From assembly GCF_000499845.2 (NCBI RefSeq), contig NC_023758.2, positions 8,843,227-8,907,226 on the forward strand: DNA of 64,000 bases, read 5' to 3'. The DNA comes from Phaseolus vulgaris. Taxonomy: Eukaryota; Streptophyta; Magnoliopsida; Fabales; Fabaceae. Below, piece after piece: positions 52,501 through 61,575 of this stretch. The notes under the pieces are model-generated. The model was not told the DNA's origin and made no database searches. It worked only from the letters and a program-made list of their open reading frames with translations. Each line of letters starts with the position of its first letter. The first letter of the stretch is position 1. Both the position numbers and the translations under genes were made by a program.

Positions 52501-55500
52501 CAGATTGTGGATTTTTGGGATGATCATGAATTTATTTTATTAAATATTTTGTATGAAGTACACTCTTACGAGTCTATGAGTCGGGTTTACAGGCCTCCCA
52601 CGAGTCTGAGTAGACTCTCGAGTCTGATAACCTTAACTACAAATGATAATGAGATTGAAGATATGGTTGAAGATGTGGAGGAAGAGAATGAAAATGAGCT
52701 CCAAGAGAATGTTATATTAGAGGAAGAAGATGATCTAAGTGACCTTGATCTCGAAGATGATAAATGAAAGTATAAGATTAGGATGTAGGATTTAAATATG
52801 AAAAGTATTTTACATTATATTATGTTTTGTGATTGTGTAGATTGAACATTTTGACTTCATATTTTGATTTTATAGATTGAACATTTATTCATGTTACTTA
52901 TTTTTATTTAAAAATATATATTTTATTTATTATGTATCTTACAATTCATAATAAGATTCGATTCACGATTCAAAAAAATTGAAAAAAAATTCAGGATTCG
53001 AATTTGGATTCTATAACCATGATTTGAAATACCTAAGAGTGTGGGGGTGCTTAGTTAAAGTGATGTTACATGATCCTAAGAAAAGGAAAGTAGGTTCTAA
53101 AACTTTTGATTGTATGTTCTTAGGCAATGCAGAACATAATGTTGTCTATAAGTTTCTTGTTCTTTATAGTGATATAATTGAACATAACATTATAGTAGAG
53201 ATGAAAAATGTTGAGTTTTTTTAACATATCTTTCTTTTAAAGAGTAGTGGTACATCCGAACAACCTATAGATAGTGCTAATGATGTCACGAGTGAGGATA
53301 TTAGGAGAAGTAAAAGATAGAAAAAGGAAACCTCGTTTGGAAATTATTTTTATACTTATCTAGTTGAAAATGATCCAATAAGTTTTTTAGAAGCTACTAG
53401 TACTCTTAATGCTAAACTTTGGGATAATGCCATTAAGACTAAGATTGATTCAATTAAGAAAAATAATACTTGGACCTTAGTATATCTTCCTAAAGGAGCA
53501 AAACCCATTTGTTGTAAATGGATCTTTAAGAAAAAGTACTATCCTGATGGATCCATAGACAAACATAAGGCAAGATTAGTAGTGAAAGATTTTACTAACA
53601 AACCTAACATAAATTACTTTGATATTTTTGCTCCGGTTACTAGGATTTCCTCCATTTGAGTATTGCTAGCCCTAACATAATAAGTTAGTCATTTACCAAA
53701 TGAATGTTAAAAAAAAAAATTCTGAATGGTGAACTAGAGGAGGAAATTTATGACTCAACTTGAAGGATGTATAGTTGCAAGTCAAGAGGAAAAAGTGTGA
53801 AAACTTTTAAAATCTCTGTATGGATTGAAACAAACACCAAAAGAATGACATGAAAAGCTTGACAATGTTTTACTTTGTAGGTTTTTCTACCAATGACAAT
53901 GATAAATGTGTGTATTCTAGATCTGAAAATGGTTAATGTGTCATTACATGTTTATATATGGATGACATGTTGATTTTTGGTACATGCGAAGATATTGTTT
54001 TTAAAACAAAATTTTTTCTTGGATCTAAGTTTGAGATGAAACACATGAGTGAGGCAAGTGTGATTCTAAGAGTTAGAGTCATAAGGAAGGGAGATAGTAT
54101 ATTACTATCACAAGAACAATACACTGAGAAACTTCTTAAGAAGTTTAGTTACTATGACTTTAAGTCAGTGAGCACTCTTTATGATGCTAACTCTAAATTA
54201 TAAAAGAACAGAGAAAAATCTATTTCTCAAACTCAGTATGCCCAAATAATTGGGAGCTTATTGCATTTAATGAGCTTTTAGGCTGAGTAGGTACACTTAA
54301 AGTCCTAGCCATAATCATTTGGATGCGTTTGTGAGACTCATGAAATACTTTAGAGGTACAAATGATTATGCCATTGAATATAGTGAATTTCCATTTGTGC
54401 TAGAAGAAGGGTACAATGATGGCAACTGGATCTCTTATTCAGATGAGACAAAATCCACTAGTGGTTATGTGTTTACACTTAGGGGTGGTGCAATTACATG
54501 GAGATCAACCAAACAAACAATTATTGCGAGATCAACAATGGAATCCGAGTCTGTTGCTCTCGAAATGAATGGTAGTGGAGTTGAGTGGTTGAAAAAAATT
54601 CTTAGCTAACATTATGTTAAGAATGAAACCAACCTCATCTGTATCTATGCATTGTGATTACCAATTGGCAATAGCTATGGCTGAAAGTAAAACTTACAAT
54701 GAAAAGACCACACATATACAATTGAGATTTAATTTAGTGAAGCAACTGCTAAATAGGGAATGATTTCCATTGATTATGTCAAATCAAAACGGAATTTGGC
54801 AGTTCTTCTGACAAAACTCCTAGGGAGAAAACTGATTTAGAAACATCGAGGGGAATGAGACTTAAGCCACTTGAAAACAAACAAGTGATGGAAACCCAAC
54901 CTTTGTGAGTGGAGATCCCATGAATAAGGTTCATATGGGTAAAAAAACAAGTCATTTGTTAGTTCTCCTAGCATTAGAATTGATTTAATATCAAATTTGT
55001 CCATTCCTATGGTGTGTGAAAGTGTTAGATACTGTATTATCGAGGGAGTAAAATTTGTGGTAAAATTTTTGAGGTATAAGAGTTTTAACATCTAACAAAA
55101 TTTTTAATAATTTTCATATCCCTTATGGGTGGTTTATGATTTGTAGCATACACTTGATGAAATCACCTATATGGATGTCAAGTGGGGCCACTTGCATGAG
55201 ATCTTGACATGATTTCTAGAGCACTCATGAATATCGGGCACGCGCATGGCCTAATAAGCATAACAAAGTGATAACAACAAGGGTTGTGTAGGTGTATTGT
55301 GATTGATAAACTGCTAACACATGCTAGGTGTCTTGGTTCATATAGCTTGCTTTACCAACTACACTGTTTGTTAAGTTCAACAATCTATGATTTGTTCATA
55401 TAGCTTGTTATACTAACTCTGATGTATTACATCTTATACGAACCCATGAATTTCTTCTTTCTTTCCTTATATTTTTTTCAATATGTGGGGGATTGTTGTA

Positions 55501-58500
55501 AATCTTAGATATTGTAAACGTAACAGAGTGTTGCGAAAGTTAAGCAATGGAGTTCCTGATGCACATCATTCAGGCCTTTTGGTTTCAGATCTAGAAGGAG
55601 GGTTTCTCGGACCCAAAAACAAATGGAAGTTGGATTGACTTTCTCCGCAGTTACAAGTTGTTCAAGTGTGACCCGGTCTCCTCAGAAGTTCCAAAACTGG
55701 CGCCACCTTGACTAGAGGAGAGACTTCCTCCTTCTCCGGTGGCCTCCTCCCTTTTCGGCTGGATGCTAGAAAAAGATTTCGTGCACCACTAAAATTGGAA
55801 ATGGAGCAGCTGGAGTTGCTTTCTTCTCCCTCTATAAAAGGGAGTTTCCCCGCCTCTTCAAATCATGACTCACGACTTCTTCTTTCTCTTTTCCTTACTA
55901 ATATTTTTCGGTATCTTGGATTTTTACTCTTTTAGGAGTTGTGTTGCTAGTTTTATTATCCTCAATATTTTTTGAGAAGATCATGTTTTATCATGAGAAC
56001 TTATGCAATACATTGTGGATAAGTCTTTAATCACCTTGTTTGTGGTTTCAACTTTTATTTACTACACTTACTAAACCTAACATTAGACAGTCCACCCTTT
56101 TGTTCAATTAAATAACCTATTATTTACACCCTGTCCTTGCAATCAACTTGAGCCTTGTCACCAACATTGAGACCTCTATAACAATTAATCAATCCAACCT
56201 GTTTAGGCTCATACAACACAAGATTGTGACTTTCCTCCAACAAAACAACTTCCCACCTACTTATCGTACCAAGTTACCTTGGAAGAAACTTCACTTACAC
56301 TTTGTTCGTGTCAGTGGTCTGTGATACCTTTTTCGGTCTTCCCTCATTAAATGCTTCTTGTACCTTAATCTGGCCTTACTACATAAGTATTTTCGCATTA
56401 TTACTTCATTATTATAACCATAACCAACTTAATCTTTTCTAATACCAAAACCATGACACCTCCCATATGCGTAAACATCATCCTCACATTCAAATTTCAT
56501 CCCTAATATGTCTTCAGCACACAGGTCCATATAACTTTTATAAGCACACTTATATCACAGTCTTTCTCAACATATGCATCACTTTCCTATTTAGAATTAC
56601 CAATGCTTCCCCTCTTACACACACCAACACTAACTTTGTCATCTTCAACCAAATTTACAAATGCCTCCTCATTACAGTGCTCCATCTGCATCCCACCATA
56701 AATATGTAACACAAAACCCCTAACAAACAAAAAATTACATTTGACCATCCTTTTACATATCACATACACAAAAAATTAAACTAATACCACCAAATAAATT
56801 CGAAATCAGTCACAAACCAGTATTTCAACTACAACACTTGCTCTTTCAATCCATACCACCCCACCATCAAATAACGCTTTCCTTCATTCAAACACTTCAG
56901 TCAACGATTACATCTCCTTCAGTTGCATTATCCAACCACGATCATTAAGGGACGATCATGGACTATGCACCATTCCACTTCTCTTTTTTGCCTTGTGGTA
57001 AAACTGGAGAAAAGAGACTCACTCGTACTTGCTTTTCCTTGACCAATGGATTTCCAAGGAAGACAAGCAACTCTGCCATTTCTCACATATCTTCTGTACG
57101 TCAAATTTATTATTCTTTCCGTACGTCAAATTTAGTACTCTGGCAGAAATACGTACTTCGCATTTAATGCGCACCTGCCTTCGGTTAATACAATGTATTT
57201 CAGGATGTATTTATGTATCCACGTCGCATAATGACATGTAAAGTTACTACACGTGCCATACGCTAATTCGTTCCATGTAAAGAGGGCACTGAAACATGTT
57301 TTAAAGGAGAGGCACCATAGGAAACACCATGATGTTTTTGAGAATTATATCATGTTGCATTTTTTATTTACTTGCTAATAATGAAGTGTACAATAGTGTG
57401 TAAATAATCCAAAAATTACCTTGGAGAATACCGTATGTCTTTGTTTTTGTTTTTCTTGCTGATAAAAAAAACAGTATGTCTTTGTTCATGAAAAATAAAT
57501 AAAAATCAGCATGTAGATAAGGTGATGCGTGTTTCTTGAACACTTGATTTTGTTGTTTTTGAAATCAATAGTTGTTTTTAAAATTTTAATTAGATATAAT
57601 AATCTTCTTCATCTTACCATAAGTTTCTAATTACAGGAGAGGTGAAGAGCATTCTTTTATTCTAAAACCAGCAACTTCTACATGGAAGGGTCTCAAGATT
57701 CAGGATGATAGAACTCACTGGTCAAAGTTGCAGCTTAGAAATAAAACATCAAAAATAAGTCTCAACAGACGAAAGACTGCTTTAATTAATGATCAGTATT
57801 CAATTTTGGTGTCATGTCGATGCAATTATACAGGTATGCTTTTCAGCGACCTTGGTTTGCTGTTGTGCTATCCGATGAATTAAGGTGTTAATTAGTTTTT
57901 TGTTGCTTAATCTAGCGTCAACATTGTTCTTTAAGCAACCAACCAGTTGGCGACCACGTAACTCAAGGGATATTAAAATCTCTATTGTGTCAGATATGTC
58001 AAGACAGTCTCCTGGTTATGAGAAAACTTGTCAACTTCCCGTACAGGTTAATATTTTTCAACTCGACTTATGCTTTTTTTGTTTCATGTGAGCTCGTTTG
58101 TGTTTGATTATTTTTCATTCAGATTTCTGTGTAAACTTTTATAATGCCATTATCCTCAATCACAATTAATTTATTATTTGATTTAATTTGGTCAGATCTT
58201 AACTCTTCAAGCTTCAAATTTGACCTCTGAGGATCTAACTTTGACAGTGCTTGCTCCGGCCTCATGTACTTCAACAGCCTCCCTGAATTCACTGACGACT
58301 CCAATACGTCCTTGTATAGGTTTCTCAGACGTTTTAGGAAGAGTAAATGACGATAGAGGAATTGGTGCCACCCAGGGGCAAAGTTTCACTTCTGTTGCAA
58401 AAGATAATGATGACAAACAAAGTTATGATGACAAAGCTCAGACTGTTTCTTCAAGTGATGATGTCATCCCTAGTGCCGGTCTTAGTCGTACACATCTATG

Positions 58501-59669
58501 GTTTCAGAGTAAAGTTCCACTTGGGTAATGCATCAAATCTTTCCGTCTGTCTCTTTTTTTCTGTAAATTGTGTGTTTAGACATGTACTAATTGATTTGAA
58601 GCCCTGTTTGCACCTCATCAGATGCATTCCTTCTCAATCCAATGCCACTATCAAACTTGAACTACTTCCATTGACTGATGGCATAATTGTTCTGGACACT
58701 TTGCAAATTGATGTCCAGGGAAAAGGTACATATTTGCTGTACTTTTGGACCATTTTTTTCCTCTTAATTTCATGTTTGAGCATCTATGTAAATAAATATT
58801 TGCTTAATACAAATTTACGGGAAGATGAACTGATGGGTAAAGTTCCGTTACTTGTAAATTGTCATGGTTATTTTGAAGTCTCACCCATCTGCATAACAAT
58901 AAGGTTTTTTTGTTGGACGACATTCTGTAACTTTGGTGCCTAAATTTAATAATTTATTTCACTAGAAAAGAGAAGTGAATATTATTGAGTGTGTCTTTCA
59001 ATATAAGCACTAATCCCTGTTTATAAGCCAAACGGGATGGGATAGGGGAAAACTGACCCTTGGACTGGAAAGAGGAGATAGTGGCAGTGGCGAGTGGCAG
59101 CAGTAGACAGTAGCATGTAACTTTACACGTCGGGAACTGGAGGTGTGTGGTGGGGATGATGACACCGCTATTGGTATGGCCACATGCACAATCTAACAAA
59201 AAGTTCCCAAGATTTAGAGCTGTGATATCAACTTAAAAAAGAGAAAAAGTGAATATTATTGAGTGTTTTGCAATACAAGCACTAGTCTCTTATATGTTAA
59301 CACTTATATGTTAACATATGGAGAGAAAGAGGGAAAATAAGAAAAAAAATCCTAATGGTTATAAATATATTCTAATTATACACTGGGAGTCTCTTCTAAT
59401 TAGTGCCTACTAACAACAGTTCCCACCTTCATCTCTCTAGGTATTTATTTACATGTGAAGAGCATATGTTCTTACGAAACACTCACAAGCGAAAAGTATG
59501 CATGTAAACAAAGAACATTGGTTTATTTTACATTCCGTTTTATTTGTCATTGGAAATGGTTTTTTCTCTGCAAAAATATGTTCTCACTGAGTTACATTCG
59601 GGTGTAACAGGTGTTACTTATATTCCTGAGCGCTCATTACAGATATATGCAACTTCCGGTATTTCCTAG
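26661..59669 (+). CDS. Conserved plant protein of uncertain function, 10 coding exons over 33 kb
   Basis: Exons: 26661-26898, 27833-27910, 28022-28536, 34160-34786, 35219-35373, 57637-57833, 57916-58046, 58196-58524, 58622-58725, 59611-59669. All introns are GT-AG and every phase matches, giving 810 residues and a TAG without a break. I recognise a family conserved in land plants (N-terminus MNFLMRST, then ISIPCKELPENW and [13 protein letters not shown]) but cannot name it with certainty. There is no signal peptide or clear membrane segment. Residues 338-402 are a Ser/Pro/Ala-rich linker; the part after about 425 looks beta-rich ([34 protein letters not shown]), reminiscent of Ig-like modules in TRAPP-complex subunits such as TRAPPC13. 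A role in TRAPP-linked membrane trafficking (for example the plant-only TRIPP) is possible but unproven. Introns 3 (5.6 kb) and 5 (22.3 kb) are filled with transposons. The donor of intron 5 (AG then GTTATT) is weak. Confidence 0.85.
27236..27445. mobile_element. MITE of about 210 bases in intron 1 (Harbinger-like ends)
   Basis: The ends are inverted repeats: GGGTATGTTCGGAAGTTG at the left and, read backwards from 27445, GGGTATGTTGGGGAGTTG. Flanking triplets are TTA and TTT, a possible decayed 3-base target duplication as in PIF/Harbinger (Tourist) elements. It encodes nothing. Confidence 0.65.
29079..29270 (+). repeat. 5' LTR of the Copia element
   Basis: 192 bases. The first 80 bases are a run of 10-base repeats (TTAGATATTA variants). 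A TATA-like string (CTATATAAAC) lies near 29203. It differs from the 3' LTR at a handful of positions and in repeat number, so insertion is not very recent. Confidence 0.92.
29271..29518 (+). repeat. TRIM-derived segment inside the Copia element
   Basis: 29271-29397 matches the primer site, internal region and polypurine tract of the TRIM at 21832-22207, and 29398-29518 matches a complete TRIM LTR starting TGTTGGAGATCC. The primer site reads TGGTATCAGAACC. The right junction lies at a shared ATGG-ATC string just before the Copia pre-integrase coding region. Confidence 0.9.
29518..32261 (+). pseudogene. Copia pol polyprotein fragment: pre-integrase, integrase, reverse transcriptase, RNase H
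   Basis: Reading starts with [11 protein letters not shown] of the GAG-pre-integrase domain. A frameshift near 29715 moves it to the frame of 29709-32261. The integrase core is recognisable by HSD, SDNGREY and GVAERKN; the reverse transcriptase carries YVDDIVL; RNase H carries [12 protein letters not shown] single in-frame TGA at 31812-31814 splits RNase H; the frame then continues to a stop at 32259-32261. With no gag or protease, one frameshift and one stop, it is a pseudogene, though most of pol is open. Confidence 0.93.
32269..32459 (+). repeat. 3' LTR of the Copia element
   Basis: 191 bases, starting TGTTAGATAT right after the polypurine tract. The terminal dinucleotide is TA instead of CA. 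Confidence 0.92.
32465..34159. other. Remainder of intron 3
   Basis: No gene seen. 32470-33600 is less AT-rich and could be an old repeat, but I find no termini or reading frame. The acceptor of exon 4 is the AG at 34158-34159; a second in-frame AG twelve bases later would remove only four residues. Confidence 0.45.
34160..35373 (+). CDS. Exons 4-5 of the 33-kb gene (residues 278-538)
   Basis: Exon 4 (34160-34786) begins [15 protein letters not shown], includes the Ser/Pro-rich linker and continues with [17 protein letters not shown] and [12 protein letters not shown]. Exon 5 (35219-35373) carries [17 protein letters not shown] and ends in phase 2 (AG), completed by the G that opens exon 6 22 kb away. 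Confidence 0.86.
35837..37610 (-). mobile_element. hAT transposon remnant A (minus strand)
   Basis: The left end reads CAATGTTGTGAAACTCAGG, matching the hAT terminal pattern CARNG, with GATCG and ACTCG strings repeated below the tip. On the minus strand 36058-36375 encodes an acidic C-terminal tail like that of the other hAT transposases here, and 37346-37609 encodes a segment with TDNAANYK and [13 protein letters not shown]. The region between them and the N-terminal half is missing or degraded. No matching right end was found. Confidence 0.7.
37780..40030 (-). pseudogene. hAT transposase pseudogene B (BED finger to dimerisation domain)
   Basis: On the minus strand, from right to left: a damaged BED zinc-finger region ending in [15 protein letters not shown] (about 40010-39850), the catalytic-core start with [11 protein letters not shown] (about 39390), [15 protein letters not shown] (about 39110), the C-terminal hAT dimerisation domain with [16 protein letters not shown] (38155-38502) and an acidic tail (37837-38034). 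Stops in the BED finger and several frameshifts break the frame. It lies antisense to the host gene inside intron 5. Confidence 0.85.
40080..40980. repeat. hAT-associated non-coding region with a 58-base duplication and a GC island
   Basis: Two imperfect tandem copies of a unit starting TGTTGCTGCC lie at 40525-40582 and 40583-40640. 40640-40800 is GC-rich with many CG dinucleotides in an AT-rich context. It lies between transposase remnants B and C and probably belongs to one of their untranslated ends. Confidence 0.5.
40980..41700 (-). pseudogene. hAT transposase N-terminal fragment C
   Basis: On the minus strand this encodes a BED-finger remnant ([17 protein letters not shown]), a linker with [19 protein letters not shown], and [12 protein letters not shown], the same order as in the other hAT copies here. 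The catalytic and dimerisation parts are absent and the frame has stops. Confidence 0.78.
41701..42847. other. Intron 5 filler between hAT fragment C and the MITE
   Basis: 41740-42300 is moderately GC-rich with GATCG strings like those near hAT ends, and probably is the 5' non-coding part of fragment C. Short open frames near 42605-42907 have no recognisable product. Confidence 0.4.
42848..43229. mobile_element. CACTA-type foldback MITE, 382 bases, intact ends
   Basis: It begins CACTACAAGAAAATTATGAA and ends with the near-perfect inverse ...TTTTCTTGTAGTG. The 3-base target duplication is ACG on both sides (42845-42847 and 43230-43232). Much of the interior is also inverted-repeat, so the transcript would fold into a long imperfect hairpin. 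Terminal CACTA and a 3-base duplication fit the CACTA (En/Spm) superfamily. It encodes nothing. Confidence 0.93.
43230..44144. other. Intron 5 filler, no feature recognised
   Basis: AT-rich sequence with a TA run at 43556-43573. A phrase similar to TTTCTAGAA recurs at 43235-43360. No gene or termini seen. Confidence 0.4.
44145..45290 (+). pseudogene. hAT element N-terminal fragment D (plus strand)
   Basis: A CAATG end at 44145, with the TTAAACTCGGGAGTTTAC style of subterminal repeats, is followed from about 44740 by a BED finger ([32 protein letters not shown]) in broken frame and by 44995-45189 with [19 protein letters not shown]. The element stops before the catalytic core. A 44337-44654 open frame in its leader has no support as a gene. 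Confidence 0.72.
45369..45442 (+). repeat. 74-base segment repeated at both edges of the Copia complex
   Basis: 45369-45442 (from CTTACTAACCCCAACATTAG) matches 56067-56150, the DNA directly after the last LTR, in the same orientation with several differences. Confidence 0.75.
45443..47092 (+). mobile_element. 3' end of a second Copia element (truncated copy), with inserted LTR-like DNA
   Basis: Starts within the last pol codons ([11 protein letters not shown]) and continues through the 3' non-coding region to the polypurine tract (ATGTGGGGGAT) before the LTR at 47093. It is homologous to 54765-55493 throughout, but has about 920 additional bases after 46125. Everything upstream in pol is missing from this copy. 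Confidence 0.8.
46126..47050 (+). mobile_element. Inserted segment in the Copia 3' region, probably a solo LTR
   Basis: Absent from the homologous copy at 54765-55493. It contains TATAAATA at 46551 with a leader-like sequence downstream, as LTR promoters do, and a run of 15 G at 46385-46399. Exact ends and target duplication are not resolved. Confidence 0.5.
47093..47733 (+). repeat. LTR of the second Copia element, first copy
   Basis: Starts TGTTGTAAATC after the polypurine tract and is homologous to 55494-56066 over its length. It has TATAAAAAAGG near 47455. It serves as 3' LTR of the truncated copy to its left; to its right the internal region lacks a primer site and gag. Confidence 0.8.
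49536..50379 (+). repeat. Tandem duplication of 422 bases within the hAT transposase
   Basis: 49536-49957 and 49958-50379 are head-to-tail copies with only a few differences. Each copy includes the end of the BED finger and the [13 protein letters not shown] to EVRVSYLKK coding stretch. Confidence 0.93.
52005..52635. mobile_element. Non-autonomous hAT, about 630 bases, nested in the larger hAT
   Basis: Starts CAAGGTTATCA and ends TGATAACCTTA, an inverted repeat fitting the hAT CARGG pattern. The 8-base duplication is ACTGCAAA (51997-52004) and ACTACAAA (52636-52643). ACTCG/CGAGT strings are repeated near the left end, as transposase-binding sites in hAT elements are. 52190-52320 is a GC-rich island. 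Removing it joins the acidic transposase tail. Confidence 0.82.
55494..56066 (+). repeat. LTR of the second Copia element, last copy
   Basis: 573 bases, TGTTGTAAATC to ACTACA, homologous to 47093-47733 with many substitutions and a deletion of about 65 bases, so the insertion is old. Confidence 0.8.
56067..57636. other. End of intron 5: C-rich unknown sequence, then AT-rich intron
   Basis: 56067-57240 is unusually C-rich and G-poor on the plus strand and contains no supported frame; it may be the antisense of an old retroelement. 57240-57636 is ordinary intron ending in TTACAG at 57636. Confidence 0.45.
57637..59669 (+). CDS. Exons 6-10 of the 33-kb gene (residues 538-810)
   Basis: Exon 6 (57637-57833) opens with [12 protein letters not shown], exon 7 (57916-58046) ends at LPVQ, exon 8 (58196-58524) starts [16 protein letters not shown], exon 9 (58622-58725) carries [20 protein letters not shown], and exon 10 (59611-59669) gives [19 protein letters not shown] and TAG. 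These five exons look highly conserved. Reading on without splicing gives early stops in each intron. Confidence 0.88.
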
Positions 59670-61575
59670 GGAATTATGTAAATTGGCCGTATAGCTGGTT
59701 GCATTTTACACGGGTGCAGTAGAAACAAAAATGGATGATTTGCATACTCTTAATGGCACAAAATGGGTAATTTGCTTGGACTTCAAATTGATCTTGCGAC
59801 TAACTGTCAGTAACTCTAATGTCCTTCTGTCTGTTGAAAATTGGGATGAAGTTGGGATGTCAGTTTATGTTAAATATAGTTACACTTTTGTGTTGTAAAC
59901 CACAAGCTTAAGTAGAAGCTTGTTACTATCTATATGTATTGTTGTGATAACTCTTCAGAGTGAAAACAAGGCATCTTAATTTGCATCAGACAGCTGCAAC
60001 TGAGTGCAGTGTCAACTAATCATCTTAATTTACAGATTTTTACTGTATTTCTCGAAGGAGGGAAAGAGAAAGAAAGGGTGTTTGATTCTTTAAATTTCAT
60101 TTGGTGTAAAATCTCTTCTTATTTGATATGTTTTGTTAACTGAAAGATTATGATGTCAACTTCCAATTATTTAATGCTTAATCATGTACCACTCTCTCCT
60201 CAGCTGCCTTTTACCGTACTGTGATTTCCGTACTTACGCTGAAACTACATGGAACTGAAGTTGCGTTTGAAAAATTCGTTTTTCTTGTTTATAAGCTAAG
60301 GATGACGAGGCTTTCCTTGGATTGAGGGTGGACTAGAGTAGAACAAGAAAGAAAGTGACTGGATGGTGAAACAAAAGTTCGTACCAAATTTAATTAATGT
60401 CATAGAATAAATTTTATACTATACTTAGAAAATAATTTGTAAAATATTTTTTTAAATAATTTAGTATAAAAAGTAAATTTTTGAAAATGTATATTCAAAT
60501 TAAAATCAGATTTAAATTAAATGAAAACTTCTAATTCTTTTTTTTTTAAATTTAAATCTCAAATGATATCATAAATTAAAACAAAACAACATAACCATAC
60601 ATATCGACATTAATATGGAAAATAATAAAAATTATAATAATATTAATTAAGTTGTAACTTAATAACATGGTAAAATTTCGGACATAGACGTATTAACGTT
60701 TGAATTTTCGGTAGTATGAGTAAAGATAACTAAGTTTAGATAAATATTATATATAAAAAGAATTAATAATTTACACAACACCCATCTACTGGTAACTAGG
60801 TGAACAAATAGCTGCCATAATACACATAACTGTCATATACTATGCTGTAAATATATGAATAAATAAATCTTTCATTTCAAATTCATCTTCTTCATCACTT
60901 ATCGCTTTTAATCAATACCAATTTTATTTTATTTTTAAATTGAATTTCAATATTTTTTAAAAAGTATTAATAATTATAAAATATATATTTTAATTTTTCA
61001 TATTTATAATTTATAGTTTATAACAGATTTTAGGTAATACTATCTATCATAGGGGTGATTCAAATAAGATTTAAGGGTTAATGAGTCGTTTGCATAAGTA
61101 TGGGCTTACGAGTCAATTTGTATAAATATTTTAAAAAATGATAAGAAAATCAATAAAGTTCTTTTTAATCCTAAATTTAAATATTTTATAAAAACAAAGA
61201 TTTACTACAAATATAAAATTATAAGAAAAACTTAAAGATTAATTATTTTTTATTTACTATATGCAAATAAAAAACACATCATAAAATTATATATTAAAGT
61301 AGATCATGAAATAAAATCATAAAATAGTGAATAAAATATAGTTAGTTATATTTTACTATTATAGCATATAACATTCTACCTACAATCTCAAATTAGTTCA
61401 ATATCCAATCAAACCATGTGCATTAAAAATATCACATTAATTCAATATCCAATAAAACCAAGTGCATTAAAAATATCACATTAATTCTAAATGATCATCA
61501 ATTACAACCAAATTACTTCAAAATGCACAAAAATGACATTATAGAATTAATTATGACTTCTCTAATGTAAGTTCT
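59670..61575. other. 3' flank of the 33-kb gene and AT-rich intergenic DNA
   Basis: The 3' untranslated region probably covers the first 200-600 bases. From 60400 the DNA is AT-rich. A sequence including TTCAATATCCAAT is repeated at 61398 and 61440. No gene seen. Confidence 0.5.

Larger units (their letters stand above)
49423..52767 (+). pseudogene. hAT transposase pseudogene of the nested element
   Basis: BED finger ([25 protein letters not shown] split by frame), then [33 protein letters not shown], the core start [11 protein letters not shown] (about 50445), TDGASNF, and the dimerisation domain [23 protein letters not shown] (51544-51786), then an acidic tail (52660-52767) separated by an inserted element. 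The N-terminal part is duplicated, and frameshifts and stops break it. A short ATG frame at 48730 ([15 protein letters not shown]) may be an earlier exon. Confidence 0.87.
48280..53021 (+). mobile_element. hAT transposon, 4.7 kb, nested in the Copia integrase
   Basis: Left end CTTGGTAGTTAGAATTGAA (48280), right end ...GATTCTATAACCATG (53021), inverted imperfect copies of each other with GATTCG strings below both tips. The 8-base target duplication is ATATGAAA (48272-48279) and ATTTGAAA (53022-53029), one mismatch, and joining the flanks restores the Copia integrase reading ([14 protein letters not shown]). It carries a broken transposase gene (49423-52767), a 422-base tandem duplication and a nested smaller element. 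Confidence 0.9.
47734..55493 (+). pseudogene. Second Copia pol remnant, split by a hAT insertion
   Basis: An integrase remnant at about 47760-48279 (PYSPESNGV region) is interrupted by the hAT at 48280-53021 and resumes at 53030 with [28 protein letters not shown]. Reverse transcriptase follows (about 53300-54200, with MDDMLIFGT where YVDD is usual), then RNase H (54319-54609, with [18 protein letters not shown]). Many stops and frameshifts are present; gag, protease and the integrase start are missing. Clearly dead. Confidence 0.87.

Noticed and set aside
52005..52635. Mutator-like element with a 9-base duplication
   Set aside because: The CAAGG tips and an 8-base match fit hAT better, as does the repeated ACTCG subterminal motif.
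26661..59669. Idea that the large gene encodes the TPLATE-complex muniscin TML
   Set aside because: The N-terminus and motifs differ from what I remember of TML; the two look unrelated, so I did not use the name.
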